64,000 nt of DNA, taken from contig JAJEGS010000055.1 of the NCBI GenBank assembly GCA_022819745.1, positions 124,001-188,000 on the forward strand. The letters are read 5' to 3'. This stretch comes from Candidatus Latescibacterota bacterium (GTDB taxonomy: Bacteria > Latescibacterota > UBA2968 > UBA8231). Shown piece by piece: positions 40,696-48,973 of the stretch; the first letter of the stretch is position 1, and the number at the start of each line of letters is the position of its first letter. Made by a program: the position numbers and the translations under genes. The notes below the pieces were generated by a model that made no database searches, was not told where the DNA came from, and saw only the letters and a list, made by a program, of their open reading frames with translations.

Positions 40696-43600
40696 ATGCA
40701 ATTTTTTATGAGCGTTTTCATCGGTCTAATCTGTTTCGTCGGCGTCAACGCGGCACCTCTCATCGAGGGGCGGGTACGGTTGGACTCTGGCGAGCCGGTC
40801 GCCGACGCGCAGGTGCGGATCTTCGATATGAGCGACCTGCGACCCGGTGCCATCGCCCGCGCCACGACCGATGGCACCGGGTATTTCGCGTTGCCGCTGG
40901 CGGCGTTGGGCGGTTCGGCGCTGCCGCAGCGGTTCGCCTTGGGTCAGAATTATCCCAATCCGTTCAATCCCTCGACGATCATTCCCTATCAACTGGCCGC
41001 TGCGGCCCCGGTGCGGCTGGAGGTGTTCAACCTGCTCGGGCAGCGCATTGCGACGTTGGTGGATGGGGAACGACCGGCGGGCTTTCACACGGCGACGTGG
41101 CGCGCGGTGGATGGGGCTGGGCGGGCAGTAGGAGCGGGGGTGTATATCTACCGGATGACGGTGGTGGCGGAGAGCCAGACGGGGCGGATGGTGCTGCTTG
41201 ATGGGCAGGCGGGTGTCTCGGCGAGTGGGACGGCTTCGGTTATGACGGATGTGTCCGGCGTCGGCGAGCCTGCTGAGGGAGTGTATGGGTTGATCGTGTC
41301 GGGTGAGGGGTTGGTCCCCTATGCGGATCCGGCCTTTCGGGTTGAATCAGGCATGGCTCCGGTAGAGTTAGTGGTGCAGGCGGGACAGCATTTGGCAGGC
41401 AAAGCCACGGACGACGACTGTGCCTTTTGCGGCCTGTTCGGCGCGGCTCTGATTGTTTCCGCTTCGGTCAGCGATAACACCCCGACGCCGGGGCAGACCT
41501 TCATACTAAGGGCGAGGGTGCAAAACCAAGGGACTGATGAGTTCAAAAACCTCGTCCTGTCGTATTACCGCTCTCAGGATGCGATGATTTCCATGCAGGA
41601 TATGCTCTTGGGCACCGACGAAGTGGGCAGTCTTGCCGCGTCTAGCACCAGTGGGGACGAGCTCATCATCCTGACGGCCTCCTCTACTTCCGGCACCTAC
41701 TACTACGGGGCCTGTGTAGCCAGCGTCAGCGACGAGGGCGATACACCCTACTCCTGCTCGCCTGGCGTCCGTGTGATCGTCGCGGACGGGTCGGAATCGG
41801 TATCCATCCCCGACGCCAACCTGCGGGCGGCGATTGCGGAGGCCCTGGGCAAGGCCAGCGGTGCGACGATTACCGTGGCTGAAATGAGGGCGTTGACCGG
41901 CCTAGATGCGGAAGAGTTGGGCATCCGCGATTTGACCGGGCTGGAGTTTGCCACCAACCTGACAACGCTGGACTTACGTTTCAACCAGATTACGGACGTG
42001 TCGGCGCTTTCGGGCTTGACCAACCTGACAACGCTGGACTTAAGTTTCAACCAGATTACGGACGTGTCGGCGCTTTCGGGCTTGACCAACCTGAGATGGC
42101 TGTATCTTTATATCAACCAGATCACGGACATTTCGGCGCTTTCGGGCTTGACCAACCTGAGATGGCTGGGGCTTAGCGACAACCAGATTACGGACGTGTC
42201 GCCGCTGGCCGGTTTGACCAACCTGACAAACCTGTATCTTGAAGACAACCAGATCACGGACATTTCGGCGCTTTTGGGCTTGACCAACCTGGAAAAGCTG
42301 GACCTTGATGACAACCTCCTGAACGTCTCCTCCATCAACGATTATATTCCCGCCTTGCAGGACCGAGGGGTTACGGTAGAGTTTCATCTGACCGGGACTG
42401 TAACCGACGATCCAACGCCCGTGACCATTCCCGACGCCAAGTTGCGAGAGGCAATTGAGGCGGCGCTGGGCAAGGCGAGGGGCGAGACGATTACAAGGGG
42501 TGAAATGGCGGTCTTGGGCTCTCTATTGGCTTCATCAGTCCCGGAGGAGGTGGGCATCAGCGATTTGACCGGGTTGGAATTCGCTACCAATCTGAAAGAG
42601 TTGTCTCTTCATTACAACCAGATCACGGACATTTCGGCGCTTTCGGGCTTGACCAGCTTGACATGGCTGGGGCTTGGTGGCAACCAGATTGCGGACATCT
42701 CGCCGCTGGCCGGTTTGACCAACCTGACAGAGCTGTGGCTTGGTGGCAACCAGATTACGGACATTTCGGCGCTTTCGGGCTTGACCAACCTGAAAAGGCT
42801 GAGTCTTGACATCAACCAGATTACGGACGTGTCGCCGCTGCAAAACCTGACCAACCTGACAGACCTGCGCCTTCGAGGCAACCAGATTACGGACGTGTCG
42901 CCGCTGGTCGGTTTGACCAATCTGACATGGCTGAAGCTTCATGACAACCTCCTGAACGTCTCCTCCATCAACGATTATATCCCCGTCCTTCAGGCCCGAG
43001 GGGTTACGGTAGAGTTTGATCCAACGCCCGTGACCGACGATCCAACGCCCGTGACGATCCCCGACGCCAATCTGCGGGCGGCGATTGCGGCGGCGCTGGG
43101 CAAGGCAGAAGGTGCGACGATTACCAAGGGTGAAATGACGAAGTTGACCACATTGCGCACGGTAAATGCGGACATCAGCGATTTGACCGGCTTGGAGTTC
43201 GCTACCAACCTGACAGAGCTGTCCCTTGACATCACTCAGGTCTCGGACATTTCTGCGCTGGCAGGCTTGACCAACTTGACAGACCTGTGGCTTAATGACA
43301 GCCAGATTACGGACATTTCGGCGCTTTCGGGCTTGACCAACCTGACATGGCTGGGGCTTGGGAACAGCCCGATCACGGACATCTCGCCGCTGGCCGGTTT
43401 GACCAACCTGACATGGCTGTGGCTTGGTGGCAACCAGATTACGGACATTTCGGCGCTTTCGGGCTTGACCAACCTGACATGGCTGGGGCTTAACGGCAAT
43501 GCCATTTCGGACGTGTCGCCGCTGGCGGGCTTAACCAACCTGACATGGCTGAGGCTTGATAACAACCTCCTGAACGTCTCCTCCATCAACGATTATATTC

Positions 43601-45024
43601 CCGCCTTGCAGGACCGAGGGGTTACGGTAGAGTTTGATCCAACGCCCTACGACCCAACGCCGGCGACCATCCCCGACGCCAACCTGCGAGAGGCGATTGC
43701 GGAAAAGCTAGCGGAAAGGCTAGGCAAGGCGAGCGGTGCGATGATTACTAAGGGTAAAATGAGGCTCTTGACCTTCCTATCCCCGGGGGAGGTGGGCATC
43801 CGCGATTTGACTGGCTTGGAGTTCGCTACCAACCTGACAGACCTGTCTCTTGGTGGCAACCAGATTACGGACATTTCGGCGCTTTCGGGCTTGACCAACC
43901 TGACAGACCTGTCTCTTGGTGGCAACCAGATTACGGACGTGTCGCCGCTGCAAAACCTGACCAACCTGACAGACCTGCGCCTTCGAGGCAACCAGATTAC
44001 GGACATTTCGGCGCTTTCGGGCTTGACCAACCTGACAGACCTGTGGCTTGATGGCAACCAGATTACGGACATCTCGCCGCTGGCCGGTTTGACCAACCTG
44101 ACCAACCTGTCTCTTCTGGGAAACCCTCTGAACTCCTCTTCTGTCAACGATCATATTCCTCTCTTCGAAAACAGGGGCGTTACGGTTTATTCTGATCCGT
44201 TGTCCCGCGAGTCCCCTTTCGACATCGAACTGGTTTTTCTCGCCGACTACACTGCACATGAGAAGAGGGCTATCGAAGACGCGGCCCGGCGCTGGATGTC
44301 GATTATTAGAGAGGACCTACCGGACTATACATTTACTGAGGGATTTTCGAGTACGTGCGGCGATCATTCGTATAGGATTCCCGCTGGGGAGCGAATAGAC
44401 GACCTGCGGATCTATATAACCCAGGACGACGACCCCGACGCCGATTTCGCCGGGTGGGCTGGGACACTTGTGTTGCGCGAGATCTCCTATCTGCCCGTAG
44501 TAGGATGCATGTCGTTCAATACTGCATCTCTGGGCGATTATTTAGCTACTAGGGACATAGCATTGCACGAGATTACACATGTTCTGGGGTTCGGGACGAT
44601 CTGGTATGATCTCGGCTTCCTGCAGAATCCGTCTATTTTTAATACGGGTGCCGACACGCATTTCAACGGTCCGCTGGCGATTGCCGCGTTTAACGATGCG
44701 GGTGGACGGAACTACACCGGTGCGAAGGTACCGGTAGAAAATAAATCGGGGGACGCTAGGAGAGATGACTCGCACTGGAGATTTTCCGTGTTCTGGGGCG
44801 AACTCATGGCAGGAGGAGGAGCGCTGAGCGCAATCACGATTCAGTCTTTGGCTGACCTCGGCTACAACGTCGATGTCACGCAGGCTGACCCATATACCCT
44901 CGGTGCTGCCGCAAAGGCAAGTGCCAAGATCGCGGCCCCGGCCACTCATGCACACGGCGAACAGCGAGAGCCGATTTACGTGGTTGACCCGCAGGGGCGT
45001 ATCGTCCGCACCATAAGCCCCTGA
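40696..45024 (+). CDS. Secreted internalin-like LRR protein with leishmanolysin-like protease domain
   Basis: About 1442 residues from the ATG at 40696, which gives a signal peptide (FFMSVFIGLICFVGVNA); the frame also opens at 40642. Order: short beta domain (EGRVRLDSGEPVADAQV); an FlgD/T9SS-tail-like domain at about 80-160 (LGQNYPNPFNPSTI, VFNLLGQRIATLVDG, GVYIYRM), normally C-terminal; a CARDB-like domain at about 250-360; four blocks, each a helical cap (TIPDANLRAAIAEALGKA) plus five or six 22-residue leucine-rich repeats; and a C-terminal M8-like zinc protease with HEITHVLGFG (first His about 1291), VPVEN, SHWR, and ITIQSLADLGYNV. Likely exported, binding and cutting protein or glycoprotein targets. 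Confidence 0.85.
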   Translation: MQFFMSVFIGLICFVGVNAAPLIEGRVRLDSGEPVADAQVRIFDMSDLRPGAIARATTDGTGYFALPLAALGGSALPQRFALGQNYPNPFNPSTIIPYQLAAAAPVRLEVFNLLGQRIATLVDGERPAGFHTATWRAVDGAGRAVGAGVYIYRMTVVAESQTGRMVLLDGQAGVSASGTASVMTDVSGVGEPAEGVYGLIVSGEGLVPYADPAFRVESGMAPVELVVQAGQHLAGKATDDDCAFCGLFGAALIVSASVSDNTPTPGQTFILRARVQNQGTDEFKNLVLSYYRSQDAMISMQDMLLGTDEVGSLAASSTSGDELIILTASSTSGTYYYGACVASVSDEGDTPYSCSPGVRVIVADGSESVSIPDANLRAAIAEALGKASGATITVAEMRALTGLDAEELGIRDLTGLEFATNLTTLDLRFNQITDVSALSGLTNLTTLDLSFNQITDVSALSGLTNLRWLYLYINQITDISALSGLTNLRWLGLSDNQITDVSPLAGLTNLTNLYLEDNQITDISALLGLTNLEKLDLDDNLLNVSSINDYIPALQDRGVTVEFHLTGTVTDDPTPVTIPDAKLREAIEAALGKARGETITRGEMAVLGSLLASSVPEEVGISDLTGLEFATNLKELSLHYNQITDISALSGLTSLTWLGLGGNQIADISPLAGLTNLTELWLGGNQITDISALSGLTNLKRLSLDINQITDVSPLQNLTNLTDLRLRGNQITDVSPLVGLTNLTWLKLHDNLLNVSSINDYIPVLQARGVTVEFDPTPVTDDPTPVTIPDANLRAAIAAALGKAEGATITKGEMTKLTTLRTVNADISDLTGLEFATNLTELSLDITQVSDISALAGLTNLTDLWLNDSQITDISALSGLTNLTWLGLGNSPITDISPLAGLTNLTWLWLGGNQITDISALSGLTNLTWLGLNGNAISDVSPLAGLTNLTWLRLDNNLLNVSSINDYIPALQDRGVTVEFDPTPYDPTPATIPDANLREAIAEKLAERLGKASGAMITKGKMRLLTFLSPGEVGIRDLTGLEFATNLTDLSLGGNQITDISALSGLTNLTDLSLGGNQITDVSPLQNLTNLTDLRLRGNQITDISALSGLTNLTDLWLDGNQITDISPLAGLTNLTNLSLLGNPLNSSSVNDHIPLFENRGVTVYSDPLSRESPFDIELVFLADYTAHEKRAIEDAARRWMSIIREDLPDYTFTEGFSSTCGDHSYRIPAGERIDDLRIYITQDDDPDADFAGWAGTLVLREISYLPVVGCMSFNTASLGDYLATRDIALHEITHVLGFGTIWYDLGFLQNPSIFNTGADTHFNGPLAIAAFNDAGGRNYTGAKVPVENKSGDARRDDSHWRFSVFWGELMAGGGALSAITIQSLADLGYNVDVTQADPYTLGAAAKASAKIAAPATHAHGEQREPIYVVDPQGRIVRTISP
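41803..44160 (+). repeat. Four nested blocks of 66-bp leucine-rich-repeat DNA
   Basis: Inside the LRR gene, blocks begin near 41803, 42421, 43052 and 43663 (about 610-630 bases apart). They hold 6, 6, 6 and 5 repeats of a 22-codon unit of the form TNLTxLxLxxNQITDISxLxG. Neighbouring units share long identical runs at the DNA level, e.g. around cggcgctttcgggcttgacc, which implies recent expansion or gene conversion. Unit length keeps the frame if copies are gained or lost. Confidence 0.9.
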
Positions 45025-45072
45025 AATGCGCCGATAGTCCAAGACCAAGAGACTAGTGAGCACTGATGACTG

Positions 45073-45357
45073 GCCACCTTATCGCTCCTGCCTAAGCCGG
45101 TCCAACAGGCGGCCCAGTTGTCCGACCAAGTAAAGCGGCAGTGAGAGCAAGGTCATTTCCACGCGCTGCCGCGTTCCGCTGACTTGGTGCCGGATGGACT
45201 GGACGGTGGGCGGATTGAGGTCGAAGCGCACTGCGAGGCGCGTCCCTTTGGCCAAGGCGAACTGATGCAGCGAGCGCAGGGTGCCGCTAGTGCTCGCTTT
45301 GACTTCGACCGGCACGATCTGAGCACCCCGGGCAATCGCGTAATCGACTTCGGCGTT
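45073..45357. repeat. Left direct repeat flanking the PIN-type TA pair
   Basis: Aligns without gap to 46262-46546, with 16 mismatches by hand count (269 of 285 identical). It covers the 3' end of a DUF4143 gene on the minus strand. Confidence 0.9.
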
Positions 45358-45427
45358 CAGTGTCCCACGCCGATCAAGACCGCTGCTCCAGTAGATCTCG
45401 GTTGTTTTAGGAGGGGCTTCGTGCTAA
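45079..45427 (-). pseudogene. 5'-truncated DUF4143 (AAA-associated) gene, left copy
   Basis: The minus-strand frame ends at 45079 and can be read up to an in-frame TAG near 45430. It has EIYWSSGLDRRGTLNAEVDYAI, then VPVEVKASTSGTLRSLHQFA and SLPLYLVGQLGRLLDRLRQER, the typical C-terminus of DUF4143 ATPase-type proteins, including the nuclease-like E-V-D...E-V-K signature. The N-terminal ATPase half is missing. Upstream of 45357 it diverges from the right copy while still encoding homologous residues, so the 285-base identity stops at a recombination-like junction. Confidence 0.75.
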
Positions 45428-45478
45428 GTTTTCTTTGTCAGTCAATGAGCATGGCTTGCCGCTTAAGGAAAATAAAAA

Positions 45479-45685
45479 ATGATCGATTCCAGAATGCTTC
45501 GGGAAATTCAAGGAGCACCGGTCGAAGAGCGCCTTCATTTGCTTGAGATCATTCTCCAGTCTCTCAAAAAGGACATAGAAACGACCTCGCCTGCACTAAA
45601 AAAAATGTTCACTGTGCGTAAATTCAGTTTAGGTGCAGAGGTCCATGCAGACCGCGATCAATTGTATAACGAGCGAACAATCTGA
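45479..45685 (+). CDS. Putative antitoxin of a PIN-type TA pair
   Basis: A 68-residue protein; AAGGAAAAT precedes the ATG. The first 35 residues (REIQGAPVEERLHLLEIILQSLKKD) resemble small addiction-module components in which an ExxRLxLxExxLxSL helix pair forms the N-terminal part. The rest is charged and probably disordered, suited to wrapping the toxin. The toxin gene starts 2 bases after its stop. Lower GC than the flanks. Identity as antitoxin rests mainly on position. Confidence 0.65.
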   Translation: MIDSRMLREIQGAPVEERLHLLEIILQSLKKDIETTSPALKKMFTVRKFSLGAEVHADRDQLYNERTI

Positions 45686-45687
45686 TT

Positions 45688-46161
45688 GTGTTTGCCATTG
45701 ATACCAACTTGCTTGTCTATGCCCATAATACAGACTCGGAATTCCATAAACAGGCGGCCGCATTTGTCACTAAGGTGGTAAATGAACGCGATCACAAGGG
45801 ACAACACATGATCTGCCTGCCTACCCAAGTCTTATCAGAGTTTGTGCATGTTGTAACTTGGCAGCGCGTTGAAAAGCCGCTGTCTATAGTCGAAGCGATC
45901 CGCGTCGTCCGGGATTATAGGGATGTGGGCATCCCAATCATTCATCAACGAGAAACACAGATTCAGACCTTCTTGGAACTTTTGGAAAGTGGTACAACGC
46001 GCAAGAAAGTGTTCGATATGGTCCTAGCGGCTACTTTGAAAGACAATGGGATAGCAGGACTTTATACTGTGAATGTTGGTGATTTTAAGACATTTGATTT
46101 CTTGAAAGCCGTCAATCCACTGCAATCTCTGTCCAATCAAGCTGATTTATCCAACACATAG
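45688..46161 (+). CDS. PIN-domain toxin (VapC-like)
   Basis: A 157-residue PIN-domain protein starting at a GTG 2 bases after the antitoxin stop. The acidic metal site can be seen: D5 in FAIDTNLLVYAHN, E in QVLSEFVHV (about 52), D110 in KKVFDMVLAATL, and D131 in VNVGDFKTFD. VapC-type PIN proteins are Mg-dependent ribonucleases that block translation by cutting tRNA or rRNA. The pair is embedded between two copies of a DUF4143 gene 3' end. Confidence 0.88.
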   Translation: MFAIDTNLLVYAHNTDSEFHKQAAAFVTKVVNERDHKGQHMICLPTQVLSEFVHVVTWQRVEKPLSIVEAIRVVRDYRDVGIPIIHQRETQIQTFLELLESGTTRKKVFDMVLAATLKDNGIAGLYTVNVGDFKTFDFLKAVNPLQSLSNQADLSNT

Positions 46162-46261
46162 TTTCCATGATACGTTTCCTTTTTGAGAAATAAGAAGTCC
46201 GTTTCACTCGCAAAAAATCCTCGAGGCCCATCCGCGATCCAACTCAAGGCCACCCGCTGCC

Positions 46262-46546
46262 GCCACCTTATCGCTCCTGTCTGAGCCGATCCAGCAGGCG
46301 GCCCAGTTGTCCCACCAAGTAAAGCGGCAGTGAGAGCAAGGTCATTTCCACGCTCTGTCGCGTTCCGCTCACTTGGTGCCGGATCGGCTGGACGGTGGGC
46401 GGATTGAGGTCAAAGCGCACTGCGAGGCGCGTCCCTTTGGCCAAGGCGAACTGATGCAGCGAGCGCAGGGTGCCGCTAGTGCCCGCTTTGACCTCGACCG
46501 GCACGATCCAAGCTCCCCGGGCAATCGCGTAATCGACTTCGGCGTT
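46262..46546. repeat. Right direct repeat flanking the PIN-type TA pair
   Basis: Partner of 45073-45357; same orientation, about 94 percent identical. Confidence 0.9.
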
Positions 46547-46834
46547 GGCACTTTTTCCTTCCCGCAGCCAGTAGTTCAGCCGGGGCGTTTCCCGACCCTC
46601 GGCCAAGTAGAGTAAGTGTTGCCCGACGAACTGTTCGGCTATGGCTCCTTCATTGACCAGTCGGCGGTCGTCCAACTCCTTCAGAGCTAGCCAGTCTAAG
46701 CCACACAGACGGTTCATCAGGCCGATGTCCAAAAAGAGGAGTTTGTAGGTCTTCCAATCGACCTCGGCGTGGAGGGGCACCCCGGAACAGGTATTGTGGA
46801 AGACGGGGGCAATGACCCGGGCCTTAGCCAGCAA
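46268..46834 (-). pseudogene. 5'-truncated DUF4143 gene, right copy (C-terminal half only)
   Basis: A minus-strand frame with an in-frame ATG at 46834 encodes 188 residues of the C-terminal DUF4143 domain: YKLLFLDIGLMNRLCGLDW, NEGAIAEQFVGQHLLYL, LNYWLREGKSANAEVDYAIA, WIVPVEVKAGTSGTLRSLHQF. The reading frame continues upstream (RSEETARELRVAIDLLA, homologous to the domain linker) to about 46890, where a large inverted repeat begins. The Walker ATPase half is absent. Full genes have about 380-450 residues. It may be a remnant or a stand-alone domain. Confidence 0.75.
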
Positions 46835-46891
46835 GTCAATGGCGACCCGCAGTTCGCGGGCGGTCTCCTCCGATCTATCAAATAATGAATG

Positions 46892-46940
46892 AAAATGCCC
46901 CCTTTTTCGTACATTGCACGTACAAAAAAGGGGGCATTTT
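46892..46940. terminator. Large inverted repeat, probable bidirectional terminator
   Basis: Arms of 21 bases (46892-46912 and 46920-46940) pair with one mismatch around a 7-base loop; the core is ccccct against agggggc next to A/T runs. It lies 48 bases downstream of the stop of the OPT-like gene on the minus strand, and would give a GC-rich stem followed by TTTT in that direction. It also marks the point where the DUF4143 remnant breaks off, so a mobile-element end is an alternative. Confidence 0.6.
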
Positions 46941-46987
46941 ACAACAATCTGATGTTACGCACGGGTAACTTTATAGAAGACCAAAGC

Positions 46988-48970
46988 CTAAAACACAATA
47001 CTCGACACCGCTTTAGAAATCAGCGCCAGCGCGATGGACGACATGCCGACCAATCCCATTCCGCACGAATAGCCGGCCAACAGAATCGGCGCGTACGCCC
47101 GCCAGCGCGCCTCGCCAAAGCGCTTCTGCAGGTGATAGCGGCCCAGCAGGGCGCCGATGAAGTTGGGCAGCAGAAAGTGCGGCCACGCGCCTACGCCGCC
47201 GATGAATCCGTAGAACAGGGCGACCGGCCAGCGCAAGAGTGATAGCCCGCCCAAAATCCCCGCGCTGCCCAGAGCACCTGTGAGCACGTATTCCCAGCGA
47301 ATGATGGTCCTGATCAGCTCGTTGCCGCCCTCGGCGAGCGTTGACTTGGCCCAGAACGCCTGCATGGTGGCGTGGAAGGGCCAAAACTTCTGCACGTAGG
47401 GATAGGCAGACGAGGGAATCGGCCCGAGCTTCCAGATGAAAGACCAGAATATAAACGAGCAGACGAACATGATCAGCAAGGTTACGCCGGCCAGCTTGAC
47501 AATGCTGCCGAAGTGGGTGCGGGTCAGTTCTAGTTGCTTGAAGGCCGCTGCTTCGTATCCCCACTGGAAAAGCGGGATCGGCGCGAACCACACGGCCGCG
47601 CCCTGATAGCCCGACAGGTAAAAGGAGCCTTCGCGCAGATAGGGGAAGGACGCCCCCTGCGGCGAGCCGGTCAGGCCGATCATGCGCGCGCCGATGTACG
47701 AGTAAATCGGCGTCCACACAAAGCCGAAGAACGCGCTGATCCACCAAGGAAATTCCGGCACCAAATACCACACCAAGGCCACGAAGCCGAGCGTGCTGAT
47801 CGCCCAGATGCCCAAGGCGAGGGGGATGGGGATGTCGCCGCGGCCCTCGGGTAGTCCTCCGTCGTCGCCTTCGCGCTTAACCCCGCGCAGAGTCCACAGG
47901 GTCTTGCCGACCATGGCAAATCCCATCACGGCCACGAGGACTGCGCCGCCAATGGAGAAACTGAGCCAGAAGTCAAAGGAATTGGCGATCTGCGTTGGAA
48001 TTGCCGACATGCCCGGCTCCCAAGTGTGCAGCACGTCGTACGCGTAGAGCACTGGGTTGACGAGGATGTTGACGAGAAAAGCCGCGGCAAAGGAGCCGAC
48101 CACGATCCAAAAGGGCAAGACAAAGCCGACCATGACGTGTCCGAGGTCCGTGCCAATGCCCATGATGCTGGCCGGCAGCATTTCTTTGAGGGAGACGGTC
48201 AGGTCGATGAACGGAATGGGTAGGATCGTCACGGTTTCGGTAAAGAAAATGCCCGAGATCGTGGGGATGACTACGTAGAACAGCCCCCAGATAATGCCGA
48301 TAAAGGCCCCGACGCTAAAGACCTCCCACCGCCAGCCTTGGCTCGGCCCCGAACTCTCGGCGAGAGCGGTTGCGCCGCCGGCCTGCACTGCGGCCAGTGG
48401 GTACGGCAGGCGCTCGATGTCATTGGTGATGCGGAACAGCACGTAGCCCAAGGACAGGCTGTTGATTTTCTGCATCACAATGACGGTCAGCAGCAGGACG
48501 ATGGGCTTGAACCAAGCGGGATGCAAAAAGGAGCGCCCCTCCAGGGCTGGCGAGCCGCGCGGCGGCACCACCCAATCGGGGATGTGATGGTGCAAGCCGT
48601 CGGCTTGGGGCGATTGGATCAAGTACTGGTCCCAGATCAGCCCGCCAAAAGGCCCGCCGAACAGCTCGGCCCCGGTGCCTAACTTGCCGCCCATCATGAC
48701 TAGGCCACCAGCCACCCAGTAGAGAATGATCACCTCTTGGGTGCGCAGGCGCGCAAAGGAGCGCTTGGCGATTTCGATGAAGAGGATGAGCGTCACCCAC
48801 TCGGCACCGCCGGCCATGCTCTGGCCGGTTACCAACCCCAAGTAGATGGCTCCGGGCAGCATGATGAAGCCGACGAACAGCGCGGCCCACAAGGTCTTGA
48901 GGTTGAAGCCCGGTTCAAATTGGAGGTCCGAGGGAATCAGCTCGGGTGTTTTTTGGTCGTCTTGGGCCAT
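46988..48970 (-). CDS. DUF6785/DUF6784-type (OPT-like) polytopic membrane protein
   Basis: A 660-residue protein with about 14 membrane segments (FNLKTLWAALFVGFIMLPGAIYLG, LGYVLFRITNDIERLPYPLAAVQAGGATALAE, FVLPFWIVVGSFAAAFLVN and so on). More divergent than the two other family members here but with the same general plan, and closer to the OPT fold in LPYPLAAVQAGGATAL. Substrate unknown. It starts 3 bases after the stop of the 48974 gene, so both are made from one message and may form a heteromeric transporter. Confidence 0.65.
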   Translation of the reverse strand: MAQDDQKTPELIPSDLQFEPGFNLKTLWAALFVGFIMLPGAIYLGLVTGQSMAGGAEWVTLILFIEIAKRSFARLRTQEVIILYWVAGGLVMMGGKLGTGAELFGGPFGGLIWDQYLIQSPQADGLHHHIPDWVVPPRGSPALEGRSFLHPAWFKPIVLLLTVIVMQKINSLSLGYVLFRITNDIERLPYPLAAVQAGGATALAESSGPSQGWRWEVFSVGAFIGIIWGLFYVVIPTISGIFFTETVTILPIPFIDLTVSLKEMLPASIMGIGTDLGHVMVGFVLPFWIVVGSFAAAFLVNILVNPVLYAYDVLHTWEPGMSAIPTQIANSFDFWLSFSIGGAVLVAVMGFAMVGKTLWTLRGVKREGDDGGLPEGRGDIPIPLALGIWAISTLGFVALVWYLVPEFPWWISAFFGFVWTPIYSYIGARMIGLTGSPQGASFPYLREGSFYLSGYQGAAVWFAPIPLFQWGYEAAAFKQLELTRTHFGSIVKLAGVTLLIMFVCSFIFWSFIWKLGPIPSSAYPYVQKFWPFHATMQAFWAKSTLAEGGNELIRTIIRWEYVLTGALGSAGILGGLSLLRWPVALFYGFIGGVGAWPHFLLPNFIGALLGRYHLQKRFGEARWRAYAPILLAGYSCGMGLVGMSSIALALISKAVSSIVF

Positions 48971-48973
48971 GTG

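Noticed and set aside
41803..44160. Regular 66-bp repeats that could be mistaken for a CRISPR array or minisatellite
   Set aside because: They are continuous coding sequence with a leucine-rich-repeat protein pattern, have no spacers, and no cas genes lie nearby.
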